Shown one piece after another: positions 1 to 8,147 of a DNA stretch of 12,557 nt. The notes below the pieces were generated by a model. The model was not told the origin of the DNA, ran no database searches, and worked only from the letters and a program-made list of their open reading frames with translations. A program made the translations under genes and the position numbers. Every line of letters begins with the position of its first letter. The first letter of the stretch is position 1. The stretch is from Deltaproteobacteria bacterium (GTDB taxonomy: Bacteria > Myxococcota > UBA796 > SXON01): contig CANKNP010000130.1 in assembly GCA_947483545.1 (NCBI GenBank), positions 1 through 12,557 on the forward strand, in the 5' to 3' direction.

Positions 1-1
1 C

Positions 2-1222
2 TTCACCCTCCCGTCGCACATCTCGCTGCTCACCGGGCTGCACCCAGGGCACTCCGGCGTTGTGAACGTCCAAGACGCACTCCCAGAGGAGCTTCGAACG
101 CTTCCGGAGCGGCTCCGGTCGGCTGGATACCAGACGGTCGCGTACGCCCCCGTGAACACCCTGGACGACACGGCGACGGCCTCGGTGGCAGGCCCTTGTC
201 GGCATCGCCGAGAGGCTGGACCCGTGAATCGCGCCAGCTTCTACGCGGGTGGTGGGCTGGAGCGCGGGTTCGACACCTTCTTGAACGGCTCGGATGTCGA
301 GTGCCGCCCCACCTTCCTCACGGATCTCGATGATCCTGAAAGGCCATTCTTCGCGGTGGTCCACCTGAAGACCGCTCACTCGCCGTACGCGATCGGACTG
401 CCGGGGTCCACGGTGACCGACCACCGGCTCCTGGATTGGGCAGGGAGGATGAGCCAAGATCCGCGCGCCCCAGACTCATCCGGGGCAGGCCTGCCCGATC
501 CCGCCGAGCCGTCCACCGACGACCAGTTGACCGCAGAACTCGCCCGCGACCCGGCCTTGAAACAGGAGATGTTGGCCGCTTACGACCAGGTGGTGACCGA
601 CGTGGACGCCGAGATCGGCGACCTACTCGATGGGCTTCGGGCACGAGCGCTGCTCACGAACACGGTCGTGGTCGTCGTCGGAGATCACGGCGAGGCGTTC
701 GGGGAACGCGGGCGGCTTGGGCACCAAGGGTGGCTCACACCTGAGGTTTTGCACGTCCCGCTCCTGGTGCGCCTGCCGGCCGGTCGCGGCGCGGGGGGGC
801 GCGTCACGCAGGACGTCAGCCTTGTGGACCTCGCTCCGACTCTCCTCGAGCTTGCGGGAAGCCCGCCACTCCCCGATCCCGATGGGCAGAGCCTCCTCCC
901 GCTCTTGCTCGGTCCTGGCGAACGGGTCCAGCTCGGGACGGTCATCGCTCAGGCTTCCGTATTGGAAGCCGGAGCCATTACGCGTCAGGAGGTGGTGATC
1001 CAGGGCCCGCTCTGGTTGAACCACACCGTGTCCACCCCGATGTGGACACTCTGGCGTGACGTCTCCGGGGCCTGGGTCGATGTCACGGCCAAGGAGTCTG
1101 GCGCGGCCGCTTCGCTCTTCGCTGCAACCGGCCGGCTACCCGGCGCGTGGCGCCGCTCCGGTCCTTCGAAGGAGATCACGCCGGATGAGCGCCGACAGCT
1201 GGAGTTGCTCGGGTACCGGTAG
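2..1222 (+). CDS. Sulfatase / alkaline-phosphatase superfamily hydrolase, 5' partial
   Basis: The frame is open from base 2, so the true start lies left of the window; 406 codons are visible. The first visible residues, TLPSHISLLTG, align with the sulfatase active-site signature C/S-x-P-S-R...L-x-TG. A His-Leu-Lys...His-Ser-Pro-Tyr stretch (about 362-391) and an Asp-His-Gly metal-ligand motif (683-691), followed by GHQG about 10 residues later, are the other core sulfatase blocks. The C-terminus (PDERRQLELLGYR) has the usual form for bacterial sulfatase-like proteins. The position normally held by the formylglycine Cys/Ser is Thr (bases 5-7), and His replaces the usual Arg. A classical sulfatase is therefore unlikely; a Thr-nucleophile phosphodiesterase or phosphotransferase of the superfamily is possible. 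Substrate and localisation are unknown because the N-terminus is missing. The gene converges on the minus-strand operon with only 19 bp between the stop codons. Confidence 0.88.
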   Translation, partial: FTLPSHISLLTGLHPGHSGVVNVQDALPEELRTLPERLRSAGYQTVAYAPVNTLDDTATASVAGPCRHRREAGPVNRASFYAGGGLERGFDTFLNGSDVECRPTFLTDLDDPERPFFAVVHLKTAHSPYAIGLPGSTVTDHRLLDWAGRMSQDPRAPDSSGAGLPDPAEPSTDDQLTAELARDPALKQEMLAAYDQVVTDVDAEIGDLLDGLRARALLTNTVVVVVGDHGEAFGERGRLGHQGWLTPEVLHVPLLVRLPAGRGAGGRVTQDVSLVDLAPTLLELAGSPPLPDPDGQSLLPLLLGPGERVQLGTVIAQASVLEAGAITRQEVVIQGPLWLNHTVSTPMWTLWRDVSGAWVDVTAKESGAAASLFAATGRLPGAWRRSGPSKEITPDERRQLELLGYR

Positions 1223-1241
1223 CTCCGGCGAGAAGGAGGTC

Positions 1242-2315
1242 CTACAACCCCACGTACGCCCCGATCCGAACCGCCCCCGCCGTGAACGACACCGGCGTGG
1301 TCTCGCCTACCGTCGCGCCAGTCGCCATGGATCCCGCGAGGGACACGCCAAACGCCGTCGCGGTGGACCGCCCGGCTCGTCGCCATTCCACGCCCACGCT
1401 TGCGGAAGGGCCCACGCCGACCCCTGGGACGTACAGGGTTGTGCTCTCCTCCCCGATGCGGAGGCCCTGAAGGAGCGCGCCCTCAACGCCCAGGCCGGGG
1501 CGGATGGCGATGGCCCCCGCAAGCGGCAGATCGCCTCCGATCACGAGCCCGATGCCGCCGGCGAACGGCCTCTCAAAAGCTTGCCCGCGGTCGGAAACGT
1601 AGCTTTGAGGCGCCCAGCGCGCGGTGCCCCCGAGCAGCAGCGGACCCAGCGGGCCGGAGACCGTGACCTGAATCGTGCCCGTTGGGGGCAGGCGCTCCAC
1701 TTGCTCTGCCCCTGTCCAGAGTTGGGCGCCCAGGGCCACTTCGACGCGCACCGTCTGGAGCGTCGCCAACCCCGCGAGGCCAAGCTGCTCAGCCGATAGC
1801 GACACCTCAGAGACCTCTCCTGCGCGGACCGTCACGGGCACCCCGTTCACCTTCCATGCGCCGATCGGCAAGGACACGCGGGCTGGGAGCGGGGTCCGGT
1901 CCCGCAGCGCAAGCGCCACGGCGTTGCTGATGCGCTTTTGATCGGGGTCGAGGACGGCTCCAGCGGCTTCGATCTGGAGCGGCGACACGCCGTCGGGACG
2001 CGGCCCGACCACCTGAACCCAACCCCACGTCGCAGCGACGACGTCATGTCTGGCCTGCCAGGCGTCGTGCAAGTCGGGGTTCATCGTGAGATCGGCAGCT
2101 TGCTGGCTCCAAAGCAGCACAAGGTCGATGTTGCCCAACTCCCAGGCGGCGTCGGTCCCGACGGTGTAGAGGCCGAAGGCATCCGCGGTCGGGTCGGCGA
2201 GCCCGGCCTGCACCTCGACGAGGGCTTCGTCAAAATAGCGGCGTCGAAGAAAGATCTTCGCTTGATCCTCGTGGACGGTGGCGGCCCACGCGGCCTGCGC
2301 CCAGAGGAGCAGCAT
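1242..2315 (-). CDS. Secreted TPR plus beta-barrel-like envelope protein, unknown function
   Basis: This is a 357-residue protein whose ATG shares one base with the TGA of the upstream transporter gene (TGATG), implying translational coupling. A short hydrophobic stretch (residues 1-11, ending AWA before ATVHED) looks like a signal peptide, though it has no basic n-region. Residues about 15-80 look like one or two TPR-type helical pairs. Residues about 100-180 form a beta-rich segment with a PEGA-like phrase (SLPIGAWKVNGVPV). From about 250 to the end, alternating Gly-rich hydrophobic strands resemble the end of an outer-membrane beta-barrel, finishing IGAYVGL. A GTG start at 2396 would add 27 residues with many Arg and a GAGG-like ribosome site, but would overlap the upstream gene by 82 bp. 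No named family is recognised; outer-membrane location is inference. It is the last gene of the minus-strand run. Confidence 0.72.
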   Translation of the reverse strand: MLLLWAQAAWAATVHEDQAKIFLRRRYFDEALVEVQAGLADPTADAFGLYTVGTDAAWELGNIDLVLLWSQQAADLTMNPDLHDAWQARHDVVAATWGWVQVVGPRPDGVSPLQIEAAGAVLDPDQKRISNAVALALRDRTPLPARVSLPIGAWKVNGVPVTVRAGEVSEVSLSAEQLGLAGLATLQTVRVEVALGAQLWTGAEQVERLPPTGTIQVTVSGPLGPLLLGGTARWAPQSYVSDRGQAFERPFAGGIGLVIGGDLPLAGAIAIRPGLGVEGALLQGLRIGEESTTLYVPGVGVGPSASVGVEWRRAGRSTATAFGVSLAGSMATGATVGETTPVSFTAGAVRIGAYVGL

Positions 2316-4504
2316 CACGGACAGTCCAACAGCGCGCGCGTGAACGCGTGGCGATCGAGAGTACCCTCTTCCCCACGTCCGAAAACGTCGATGCACGCGC
2401 CCTCATGCAGCACGTAGACGCGATCGCAGAGGGGTAGGACGAGCCCGAGGTCGTGGCTCGCGAGCAGGATTGCGCCCTCGGGGCCGACCAACTCTCGCAA
2501 GAGTCGCAGCGCTTGCGCCGAGCGGACGCCGTCCAGCGCGGCCGTGGGCTCGTCGGCGAGCACCAACTGCGCGCCTGAGAGCCAGATTTGGGCGAGGGAT
2601 GCGCGCCGCCGCTCCCCGCCCGAGAGATCGCCCGACCGCGCGGCCGCCCGATGCGTGAGCCCCACGCGGCCGAGGGCCTCCCGGACGCTGCGCCCCGGAC
2701 CCAGGCGGGCGGAGATCTCCAGGAGCGCTTCGAGCGGCATGGCGGGATCCAACGAGGTCGAGGGGTCTTGCCACAGCACCTGAAGCCCCGGGATCCGCCC
2801 CGCCCGGGGGTCCGTCCCGAGCACGCGCAACGACCCCCGCGAGGCGCAAAGCCCCGCAATCGCGCGTAGCAGGGTGGTCTTGCCAACACCGCTCTCCCCG
2901 ATGATCCCCACGGTCTCGCCCGGCGCGACAGTCAGGTTCAACCCCCGGATCACCGGCCCTCCCCGCGGGGTTCGGGGGCGTCGCGTCAATCCCGCATAGA
3001 CGTCAAGCTCGCTGACCTCCACGTGGAGGCTCGGGGGCAATGGGCGGCTCCCGACGACCGCCGGCCCGCCGACCCGGGCCGCAGGACGCCGCTGCACATC
3101 CGGCGGGTGGTCCTGGTCTTTGGGCTCGGCCTGGGTGTCGCGCCCGATGGCGTAAACCTGCGCGGCAAACCCAGGCAGCAGGCGAAGATCGTGGGTCACG
3201 AAGAGCACGCCCGTGCCGTGTGAGGCGAGCGTCCGCAGCCGGTCGGTGAGCTCCCGCCGCGCGCGGGGGTCCAGGCCGGTCGTGGGTTCGTCGGCGAGCA
3301 GCACCGTCGCCCGCTCGCCCGAGAGCGCCAGCAAGAGGGCGGCCCGCTGCGCCTCCCCGCCGGAAAGGGTGTGCGGCCAGGCGTTCAACCGTTCGGGCGG
3401 GAACCCCGTCGCCATCAGGTTGGCCGGCGTGGCATCCACCTGCGCGCGGATGGTGCGCAAGGGATCCAGGCTCACCCGCCCGTCCTGGCTGACCCACGCG
3501 AGCGGCCCGCTGACGACTGTGCCTGTGGCCCAGACCTCCGGCGGCAAGATCCCCGCGACCGCCCTGAGCAGGAGGGACTTGCCCGAGCCGCTGGGCCCGA
3601 TCAACGCCGAGACTGTCCCTGGCGCCACCGCGAAGTCCACCTGACGGGTGAGCACACGATCCGCTGTCCGAAGCTCCAACTGCTCCACGCGCAGGCCGGC
3701 TTCTGCGGATTTTCGGTTGAGCTGGGTCGAGGGAGGCGGCGACCGCGCCGGGCCGAGGGCCGACCACCACAACGCACCCGCGACCGCCATGATCGTGACC
3801 GCCGGCGCGGCCACCGCCATCGGATTGGCCCCGGGGCCGGCCGACACCGCCATCGCCAGCATGTTGCCCCACGATGCCGCTGGCTCGGCCACGCCCGCCC
3901 GGCCCAGGTACGACAGCGCCGATTCCATGGCCAGGAACGTCGCGGTGATGCGAGCAGACTGCACGACGATCACGTCCCGGGCGTTGTTCGCGACCAGGTG
4001 GCGGGCGACTGCGACCGGCTCAGGGATGCCGTGGGTCACCAGGGCGAGCAGCCGCTCCTCCCTTCGGAGCGCGTCCACACGCTGTCGGATCGCCTCCAAG
4101 ACGCCCGGCACGCTGGCCAACCCCCAGGCCAGACCCAAGGGGGCGGCGCCGTGCCCGAGCACCAGGCCGAGGAGCAACGTGAGGGGGATCGCCGGGACGC
4201 AGGCGAGCGCGATCCAGGGTGCCCGCACGGCCTGGGCGATCAGGCCGCTGCGCGCTCCCGCGAGCGCGCCCAGCGGCACGCCGAGGCCGAGCGCCACGAG
4301 CAGCGCGACGCCCCCGCCAAGCGCGAGGGGGCGCAGCCCTGCGAACAGCCGGAGGGCCACGTCTCGACCGAGCGCATCGGTGCCCAGCGGGTGATCGCCC
4401 GACGGCGCGAGCCCGATCGCATCGGCGTGGACGGCACCGTTGTAGGGCAGGCACGCCATCGCCACCGCGAGCGCGATCAGCCACCAGGGGGGGAGTCGCC
4501 TCAC
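2315..4504 (-). CDS. Peptide-type ABC transporter: permease fused to two ATPase domains (DppC-DppD-DppF-like)
   Basis: A single 729-residue frame joins three normally separate subunits of a peptide/nickel-type importer. Residues 1-250 are a DppC/OppC-type permease: N-terminal membrane segment, the HPLGTDALGRDV block (38-49), an EAA-like loop around 150-180, and the ESALSYLG...SWGNML block (194-215). ATPase 1 (about 271-455) has Walker A GPSGSGKS (303-310), Q-loop Gln340, signature LSGGE (380-384), Walker B LLADEP (402-407) and H-loop His438. A polar linker (about 456-493) leads to ATPase 2 (494-729): Walker A GESGVGKT (536-543), Q-loop Gln579, signature LSGGE (627-631), Walker B LVLADEP (647-653) and His684. 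Both sites look catalytically complete. Neither ATPase keeps the Cys-containing C-terminal extension usual in OppD/OppF. The GTG start overlaps the upstream permease stop by four bases (GTGA). The frame stays open further upstream to 5242, but that part is antisense-like noise over the permease gene. Confidence 0.92.
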   Translation of the reverse strand: MRRLPPWWLIALAVAMACLPYNGAVHADAIGLAPSGDHPLGTDALGRDVALRLFAGLRPLALGGGVALLVALGLGVPLGALAGARSGLIAQAVRAPWIALACVPAIPLTLLLGLVLGHGAAPLGLAWGLASVPGVLEAIRQRVDALRREERLLALVTHGIPEPVAVARHLVANNARDVIVVQSARITATFLAMESALSYLGRAGVAEPAASWGNMLAMAVSAGPGANPMAVAAPAVTIMAVAGALWWSALGPARSPPPSTQLNRKSAEAGLRVEQLELRTADRVLTRQVDFAVAPGTVSALIGPSGSGKSLLLRAVAGILPPEVWATGTVVSGPLAWVSQDGRVSLDPLRTIRAQVDATPANLMATGFPPERLNAWPHTLSGGEAQRAALLLALSGERATVLLADEPTTGLDPRARRELTDRLRTLASHGTGVLFVTHDLRLLPGFAAQVYAIGRDTQAEPKDQDHPPDVQRRPAARVGGPAVVGSRPLPPSLHVEVSELDVYAGLTRRPRTPRGGPVIRGLNLTVAPGETVGIIGESGVGKTTLLRAIAGLCASRGSLRVLGTDPRAGRIPGLQVLWQDPSTSLDPAMPLEALLEISARLGPGRSVREALGRVGLTHRAAARSGDLSGGERRRASLAQIWLSGAQLVLADEPTAALDGVRSAQALRLLRELVGPEGAILLASHDLGLVLPLCDRVYVLHEGACIDVFGRGEEGTLDRHAFTRALLDCP

Positions 4505-5400
4505 GAGGCGCCGCCCAGGCGCGGGTCCCAGGCCCGCCGCCCCAGATCGACGCCCGCGCTGAGCAGCACGGTCGCCCCTGCAACCGCCAGCACCACCCCC
4601 GTCGCCACCGGCACATCGCGGCCCTCGACGGCGCGCCACAGGAGGTCCCCCAGGCCCGGGCGGGCGAACAGGCGCTCGACGATCACAAGCCCGCCCACGG
4701 TCGGCCCGAAAGCGGCCTGCGCGGCCTCCAACAAGGGCACGACGCGGTGGCGCCAGAGCAGGCCGGCGACGGGCTGGCCACGCGCGCGGCGGGCGAGCAC
4801 GAACCCCGCCTTGATGAGGGTGGCGTCGGCCTCGGCGAGCCGCGCGGCCACCTCGCCGGCGACCCCGGATCCCAGCCCGAGCGCGAGGATGAGCAGCGCA
4901 TCCCGGACCGGTCCGGCCTCCGTCGGCAACGCGAAAAAGCCCGGCCGCTGCCACCAGCCGCGCGTCATGCCCTCCCACACCCCCGCGTTCACCCCCTCGA
5001 TGAGCCCGACGGTCAGCAGCACGACCGGCACGGCGGAGACGAGCACCAGGACCGGCGCCCCGCGCCCCCGCGCCCCCAAACCGACCGCCAGCGCCACCCC
5101 CCAGGCGCCCAGCCCCACGGGGGCAGAGGCCCACAGGCCCTGCGCGATCAGCGGCGCGACCTCGCTCCCTGGCCGGACCGTCCATGAGGTGCCCCATGCG
5201 CCCACCATCGCGTTCACCGTGCCGTCCAACACCCTGCGCCACGCCGGCTGGGCCAACCCCCAGTCCACCGCGAGCTGCGCCCGCAGCGCCGGGTCCGGCA
5301 GCGTGTCGATCGCATCCCCAGGGGCGATCGCGACCAGGGCCTGCACCAAAACGACGGCGATCAGCCAGACCGCAGCCCAGCCGAGCACGACCCGGGCCAT
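4501..5400 (-). CDS. Peptide/nickel-type ABC transporter permease, DppB/OppB family
   Basis: This 299-residue inner-membrane protein has about six hydrophobic segments. The N-terminal segment is followed by APGDAI, the usual DppB start pattern. The EAA-loop region (LLWRHRVVPLLEAAQ) and the following VGGLVIVERLFARPGLGDLLW stretch match the family core. The C-terminus holds VDLGRRAWDPRL, like the DppB ending VDLLYA-LDPR. It would form the transmembrane pore with the DppC-like part of the downstream fusion. I chose the ATG at 5400; a TTG at 5418 would add six residues, and neither has a clear ribosome site. It lies 81 bp downstream of the binding-protein gene and overlaps the fusion gene by four bases, which places it firmly in the operon. 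Substrate cannot be predicted beyond peptide, nickel or related solute. Confidence 0.92.
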   Translation of the reverse strand: MARVVLGWAAVWLIAVVLVQALVAIAPGDAIDTLPDPALRAQLAVDWGLAQPAWRRVLDGTVNAMVGAWGTSWTVRPGSEVAPLIAQGLWASAPVGLGAWGVALAVGLGARGRGAPVLVLVSAVPVVLLTVGLIEGVNAGVWEGMTRGWWQRPGFFALPTEAGPVRDALLILALGLGSGVAGEVAARLAEADATLIKAGFVLARRARGQPVAGLLWRHRVVPLLEAAQAAFGPTVGGLVIVERLFARPGLGDLLWRAVEGRDVPVATGVVLAVAGATVLLSAGVDLGRRAWDPRLGGAS

Positions 5401-5481
5401 TTGTGCCGGTGTCAGCAAGCGGGAAATTCGGCGGTGACCATCGCGGCGGGGCTTATCTGATCGCGCGGCCAGTCCGAACCC

Positions 5482-7017
5482 CTACATCTGCCACTCGGGC
5501 GCCCAACTGAAGAACGAGAACGGGTGGACCGTCACGCCCCGCACTTTGGTCGAGACCGCAGCATAGCTGTCGAGCGTCCACAGGAAGATCATGGGAATAT
5601 CGTCATGGATCCGCTGGTGCGCCGCCCGGAGAGCGGCCTTCCGCCCGAGCGGGTCGGTCGCGTCGCGCGCGGCGTCGAGGAGCTTGTCCACCTCGGGATC
5701 CTTGAGCCCGGTGAGGTTCCGCGCGCCGCTCGAATAGAACTGCTCGCGGATGTCTTCGTTGCGGTCGAACGTCCACTGGGACAGCACCATGTCGTAGTTG
5801 CGGTCCTTCCAGACCTGCTGCCGCCATTGGGCTTCGTCGAGAAAATCGATCGTCACGTCGATGCCCTGGGCCTGGAGCTGACTTTGCAGGTTGATCGTGA
5901 CCTCCTGGGCACTCTCCAGCGCCCGGTGGGCGCTCACGGTGACCGTGAGCTTCCGGCCCGCCTTGTACCAGCCGTCCGGGTCCCGTTGATACCCAGCGGC
6001 GGTCAACAAGGCCGCTGCACCCTCGGGATCGTTCGGGTAGGGCTTCGTTTCGTGGTTGTAGAACGGGCTCGACGGCACGTACGGGCCCGTGATGGTGTCC
6101 CCGGTCCCGATGGGCGCGAGCATGTCGGGCACGTTCAGCATCTGGGAGAGCGCTTGCCGCACCGCAGGGTCGTTGAACGGGGCACGATCCAGGTTGAAGC
6201 CTGCGTACCACCAGGAGTTCGTCTGGTAGGGGTAGAGCTCGACCTTGCGGTTGCTCTGCAGCATCGCGATGTCCCGCGGCAGCACGCGGACGAGCGCGTC
6301 GATGCTCTCATAGAGCAGGAGCTTCGCCTGGTAGTTCTTGTCGGCGACCTCCTTCAGCGTGATCTGGGAGATTCCGACGTCATCTTTGCCATCGGGCCCG
6401 CGAAAGCCGGCGTTCGCGGAAAAGCTGATCGAATTGTCGTCGTTGAACTTGACGAGCGACCAGGGGCCGGTGCCGAGCGGGCTGTTGCGGAAGCCATCGC
6501 TCCGCTTGACCGGCAGGCCTTGGAAGCCGGAAGCCGGCACGATCTTGAACGTCAGCTTGTCCTCGGGCCGCAGCTCCGGGCGGACGAAGTCGAACTGCAC
6601 AGCGTGATCGCCAACTTCTCGAACGTCCGCGATGAACGAGACCCGGCTGGCCTCGGTGGAGGCGGTGGCGGGGTCCTTCATCGCGCGGACGGTGAACGCG
6701 ACATCCTTGGACGAGAAGGGCGTGCCATCCTGCCAGTTCACGTCTTCCCGCAGGCGCACGGTCATGTGCAGGCGATCGGTGGAGAGCTCCCCCGACTCGG
6801 CCAACTGAGGGACCGAGGCGAGCGTGTGATCGTCGGCGTAGAGCCCCTGGAACAGCAGCTCGTTCACGCGCGTCTCCGCCATCGAGCTGGTGTAGAGCGG
6901 GTTCACGATCGCAGGCGCCTGATCCTCGGCGTACCGGAGCTGGGAAGCGCTCGCGGAGCCGAGGAGGAGCGTGGTCGCCGCGAGGGCGGAGAGGGAACGA
7001 ATCGAGCGGTGGTGCAT
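5482..7017 (-). CDS. Periplasmic substrate-binding protein, peptide/nickel ABC family (SBP_bac_5)
   Basis: This 511-residue protein has a signal peptide (basic n-region HHRSIR, hydrophobic core, SASA before SQLRY; predicted cleavage near residue 24). No lipobox Cys is present, so a soluble periplasmic protein is expected. SBP_bac_5 hallmarks are visible: LREDVNWQDGTPFSSKDVAF (89-108) and NSPLGTGPWSLVKF (178-191), then a region NDPAVRQALSQML typical of the C-terminal lobe, and a closing segment HDDIPMIFLWTLD. Length is normal for the family. It would capture the solute for the DppB-like permease and the fused permease-ATPase encoded next. The ATG at 7017 was chosen because the signal peptide begins there; the frame is open to 7461, but that upstream part overlaps the lipoprotein gene and is not protein-like. 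It follows the upstream lipoprotein stop by 17 bp. Confidence 0.93.
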   Translation of the reverse strand: MHHRSIRSLSALAATTLLLGSASASQLRYAEDQAPAIVNPLYTSSMAETRVNELLFQGLYADDHTLASVPQLAESGELSTDRLHMTVRLREDVNWQDGTPFSSKDVAFTVRAMKDPATASTEASRVSFIADVREVGDHAVQFDFVRPELRPEDKLTFKIVPASGFQGLPVKRSDGFRNSPLGTGPWSLVKFNDDNSISFSANAGFRGPDGKDDVGISQITLKEVADKNYQAKLLLYESIDALVRVLPRDIAMLQSNRKVELYPYQTNSWWYAGFNLDRAPFNDPAVRQALSQMLNVPDMLAPIGTGDTITGPYVPSSPFYNHETKPYPNDPEGAAALLTAAGYQRDPDGWYKAGRKLTVTVSAHRALESAQEVTINLQSQLQAQGIDVTIDFLDEAQWRQQVWKDRNYDMVLSQWTFDRNEDIREQFYSSGARNLTGLKDPEVDKLLDAARDATDPLGRKAALRAAHQRIHDDIPMIFLWTLDSYAAVSTKVRGVTVHPFSFFSWAPEWQM

Positions 7018-7034
7018 AGGGGGCCCGGTGGGGT

Positions 7035-8147
7035 TCAGTTCTCGCGGGACAGGCCCGCACGGTCGAGACCGAGGGCGACGGCGAGATCCCCGGTGGTCTC
7101 GATCACGCCGACGGACTCCGGAAACGCCGTTCGCAACGGGGCGAGCGCGTCCAGCGCCTCGCGCACCCGGCCGCCCTGGATGTTCGCAGCGGCGAGCACA
7201 GCGAAGACCGTGGGGGTGTTCACGGGGGAGATGGTTCGGGCGGAGGCGTGGTCGAGCGCCTGCTCGGCGTAGAACATCGCGCAGTCGGCGCGTTGGTGCT
7301 CCAGTGCGTCCACCGCGAGCACGGTCAGGGTCCGGGAGCGCCCGACGGCGACCAAGCTGAGATCGCTGAGAAGCGCTTTCCCGTCCGGGCTGGCGCTGGC
7401 GTTGAGCGCCGTGGACCACGTGTCCAGGCGGGCATCCATCTGCTGCGTGAAGCTCCGACACGCGTTCACGTCGTCCACCGCAGGCCGGGCGCCCATCACG
7501 GCTTCGGTGAGCGGTCCGAACAGGTCGGCCTGCAGTCCTACACCCATGGCTTCTGAGATACCCTGCTCATACCTGGATTGTAGCGCAAGCGAACGCGTGG
7601 GGTCCCAGAAGGAACCCAGGGCCGGAACGTCCAGCGGTGTCGTGAGCGACGCACGAAGCGTGGTGAGATCCCCGCCTTTGTCCACCGCGAAGGGCCAGGG
7701 CGTCGCCGCGTCGAACCCCACCCCAGCGGCGACCGCGGCGGCGCGCCACCGATCCGCGCTCTTTTGATCTGCACGCAGCTCAGCCACCCGCTGCGCTGCA
7801 GCCGGCAGCCACTTTGGCGCCGCGGAGTCCGGAGACCGCTTCGCCCACTGGTCGGCCAGCGCGAGCATCGCGTCCCCGTGGGCGCGACCAAGCACCCCCT
7901 CAAACGCTGCGAGCTCGACACGCGCGCGCTGCTCGGGCACGCTTTGGATCGCGGAGGCGGCCTTCACGTTGAGCCAGTCCCCTCGGTGCAGCGCCTGCCA
8001 GGCTTCTCGTCCTCCGTTCTCCTCCATCGTTTTGGCGAACCGATCCGGCTCGCGCACGACGGTCGCGATCCACGAGACGTCGAGCGGCTCAGCGGGTGGT
8101 GCGACGGGGGCGGGTTCCTCACAGGCCGCGAGCAGGAGGAGGATCAT
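7035..8147 (-). CDS. Putative lipoprotein with TPR-like helical repeats
   Basis: This is a 370-residue protein with a very short lipoprotein signal, MILLLLAAC, giving a lipobox LAAC with Cys9 as the modified residue. A Pro/Ala/Glu-rich spacer follows (10-22). The rest is mostly alpha-helical and Ala/Leu-rich. Residues about 255-365 look like TPR-type helical pairs (for example AEQALDHAS, ALDALAPLRTAFPE). Residues 40-110 also look helical, with an SxxPEQRARVE phrase. No catalytic motif or named family is recognised. The ATG overlaps the TGA of the preceding gene (ATGA) and has a GAGG ribosome site four bases upstream, so the start is well supported. The product is followed after 17 bp by the binding-protein gene, suggesting an envelope partner of the transporter. 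The Glu-Glu after the Cys does not signal inner-membrane retention by the Asp+2 rule, so outer-membrane sorting is possible. Confidence 0.82.
   Translation of the reverse strand: MILLLLAACEEPAPVAPPAEPLDVSWIATVVREPDRFAKTMEENGGREAWQALHRGDWLNVKAASAIQSVPEQRARVELAAFEGVLGRAHGDAMLALADQWAKRSPDSAAPKWLPAAAQRVAELRADQKSADRWRAAAVAAGVGFDAATPWPFAVDKGGDLTTLRASLTTPLDVPALGSFWDPTRSLALQSRYEQGISEAMGVGLQADLFGPLTEAVMGARPAVDDVNACRSFTQQMDARLDTWSTALNASASPDGKALLSDLSLVAVGRSRTLTVLAVDALEHQRADCAMFYAEQALDHASARTISPVNTPTVFAVLAAANIQGGRVREALDALAPLRTAFPESVGVIETTGDLAVALGLDRAGLSREN

Noticed and set aside
1223..1241. Shared terminator between the convergent sulfatase-like and TPR/barrel genes
   Set aside because: The 19-bp gap has no inverted repeat or T run.
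4505..5242. N-terminal extension of the fused transporter frame up to 5242
   Set aside because: The added sequence is Arg/Gly/Ala-rich and lies over the DppB-type permease in another frame. The GTG at 4504, overlapping the permease stop, gives a proper DppC-type N-terminus.
3371..5437. A 688-codon open frame on the plus strand opposite the ABC transporter genes
   Set aside because: It is antisense to genes with clear permease and ATPase motifs, and its product is Arg/Pro/Ala/Ser-rich low complexity, as expected for the shadow frame of high-GC coding DNA.
5524..7272. A 582-codon open frame on the plus strand opposite the substrate-binding protein
   Set aside because: The opposite strand encodes an unmistakable SBP_bac_5 protein; the plus-strand product shows no motif and has shadow-type composition.
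7018..7461. N-terminal extension of the binding-protein frame up to 7461
   Set aside because: It overlaps the lipoprotein gene and is not protein-like; the signal peptide starts at 7017.
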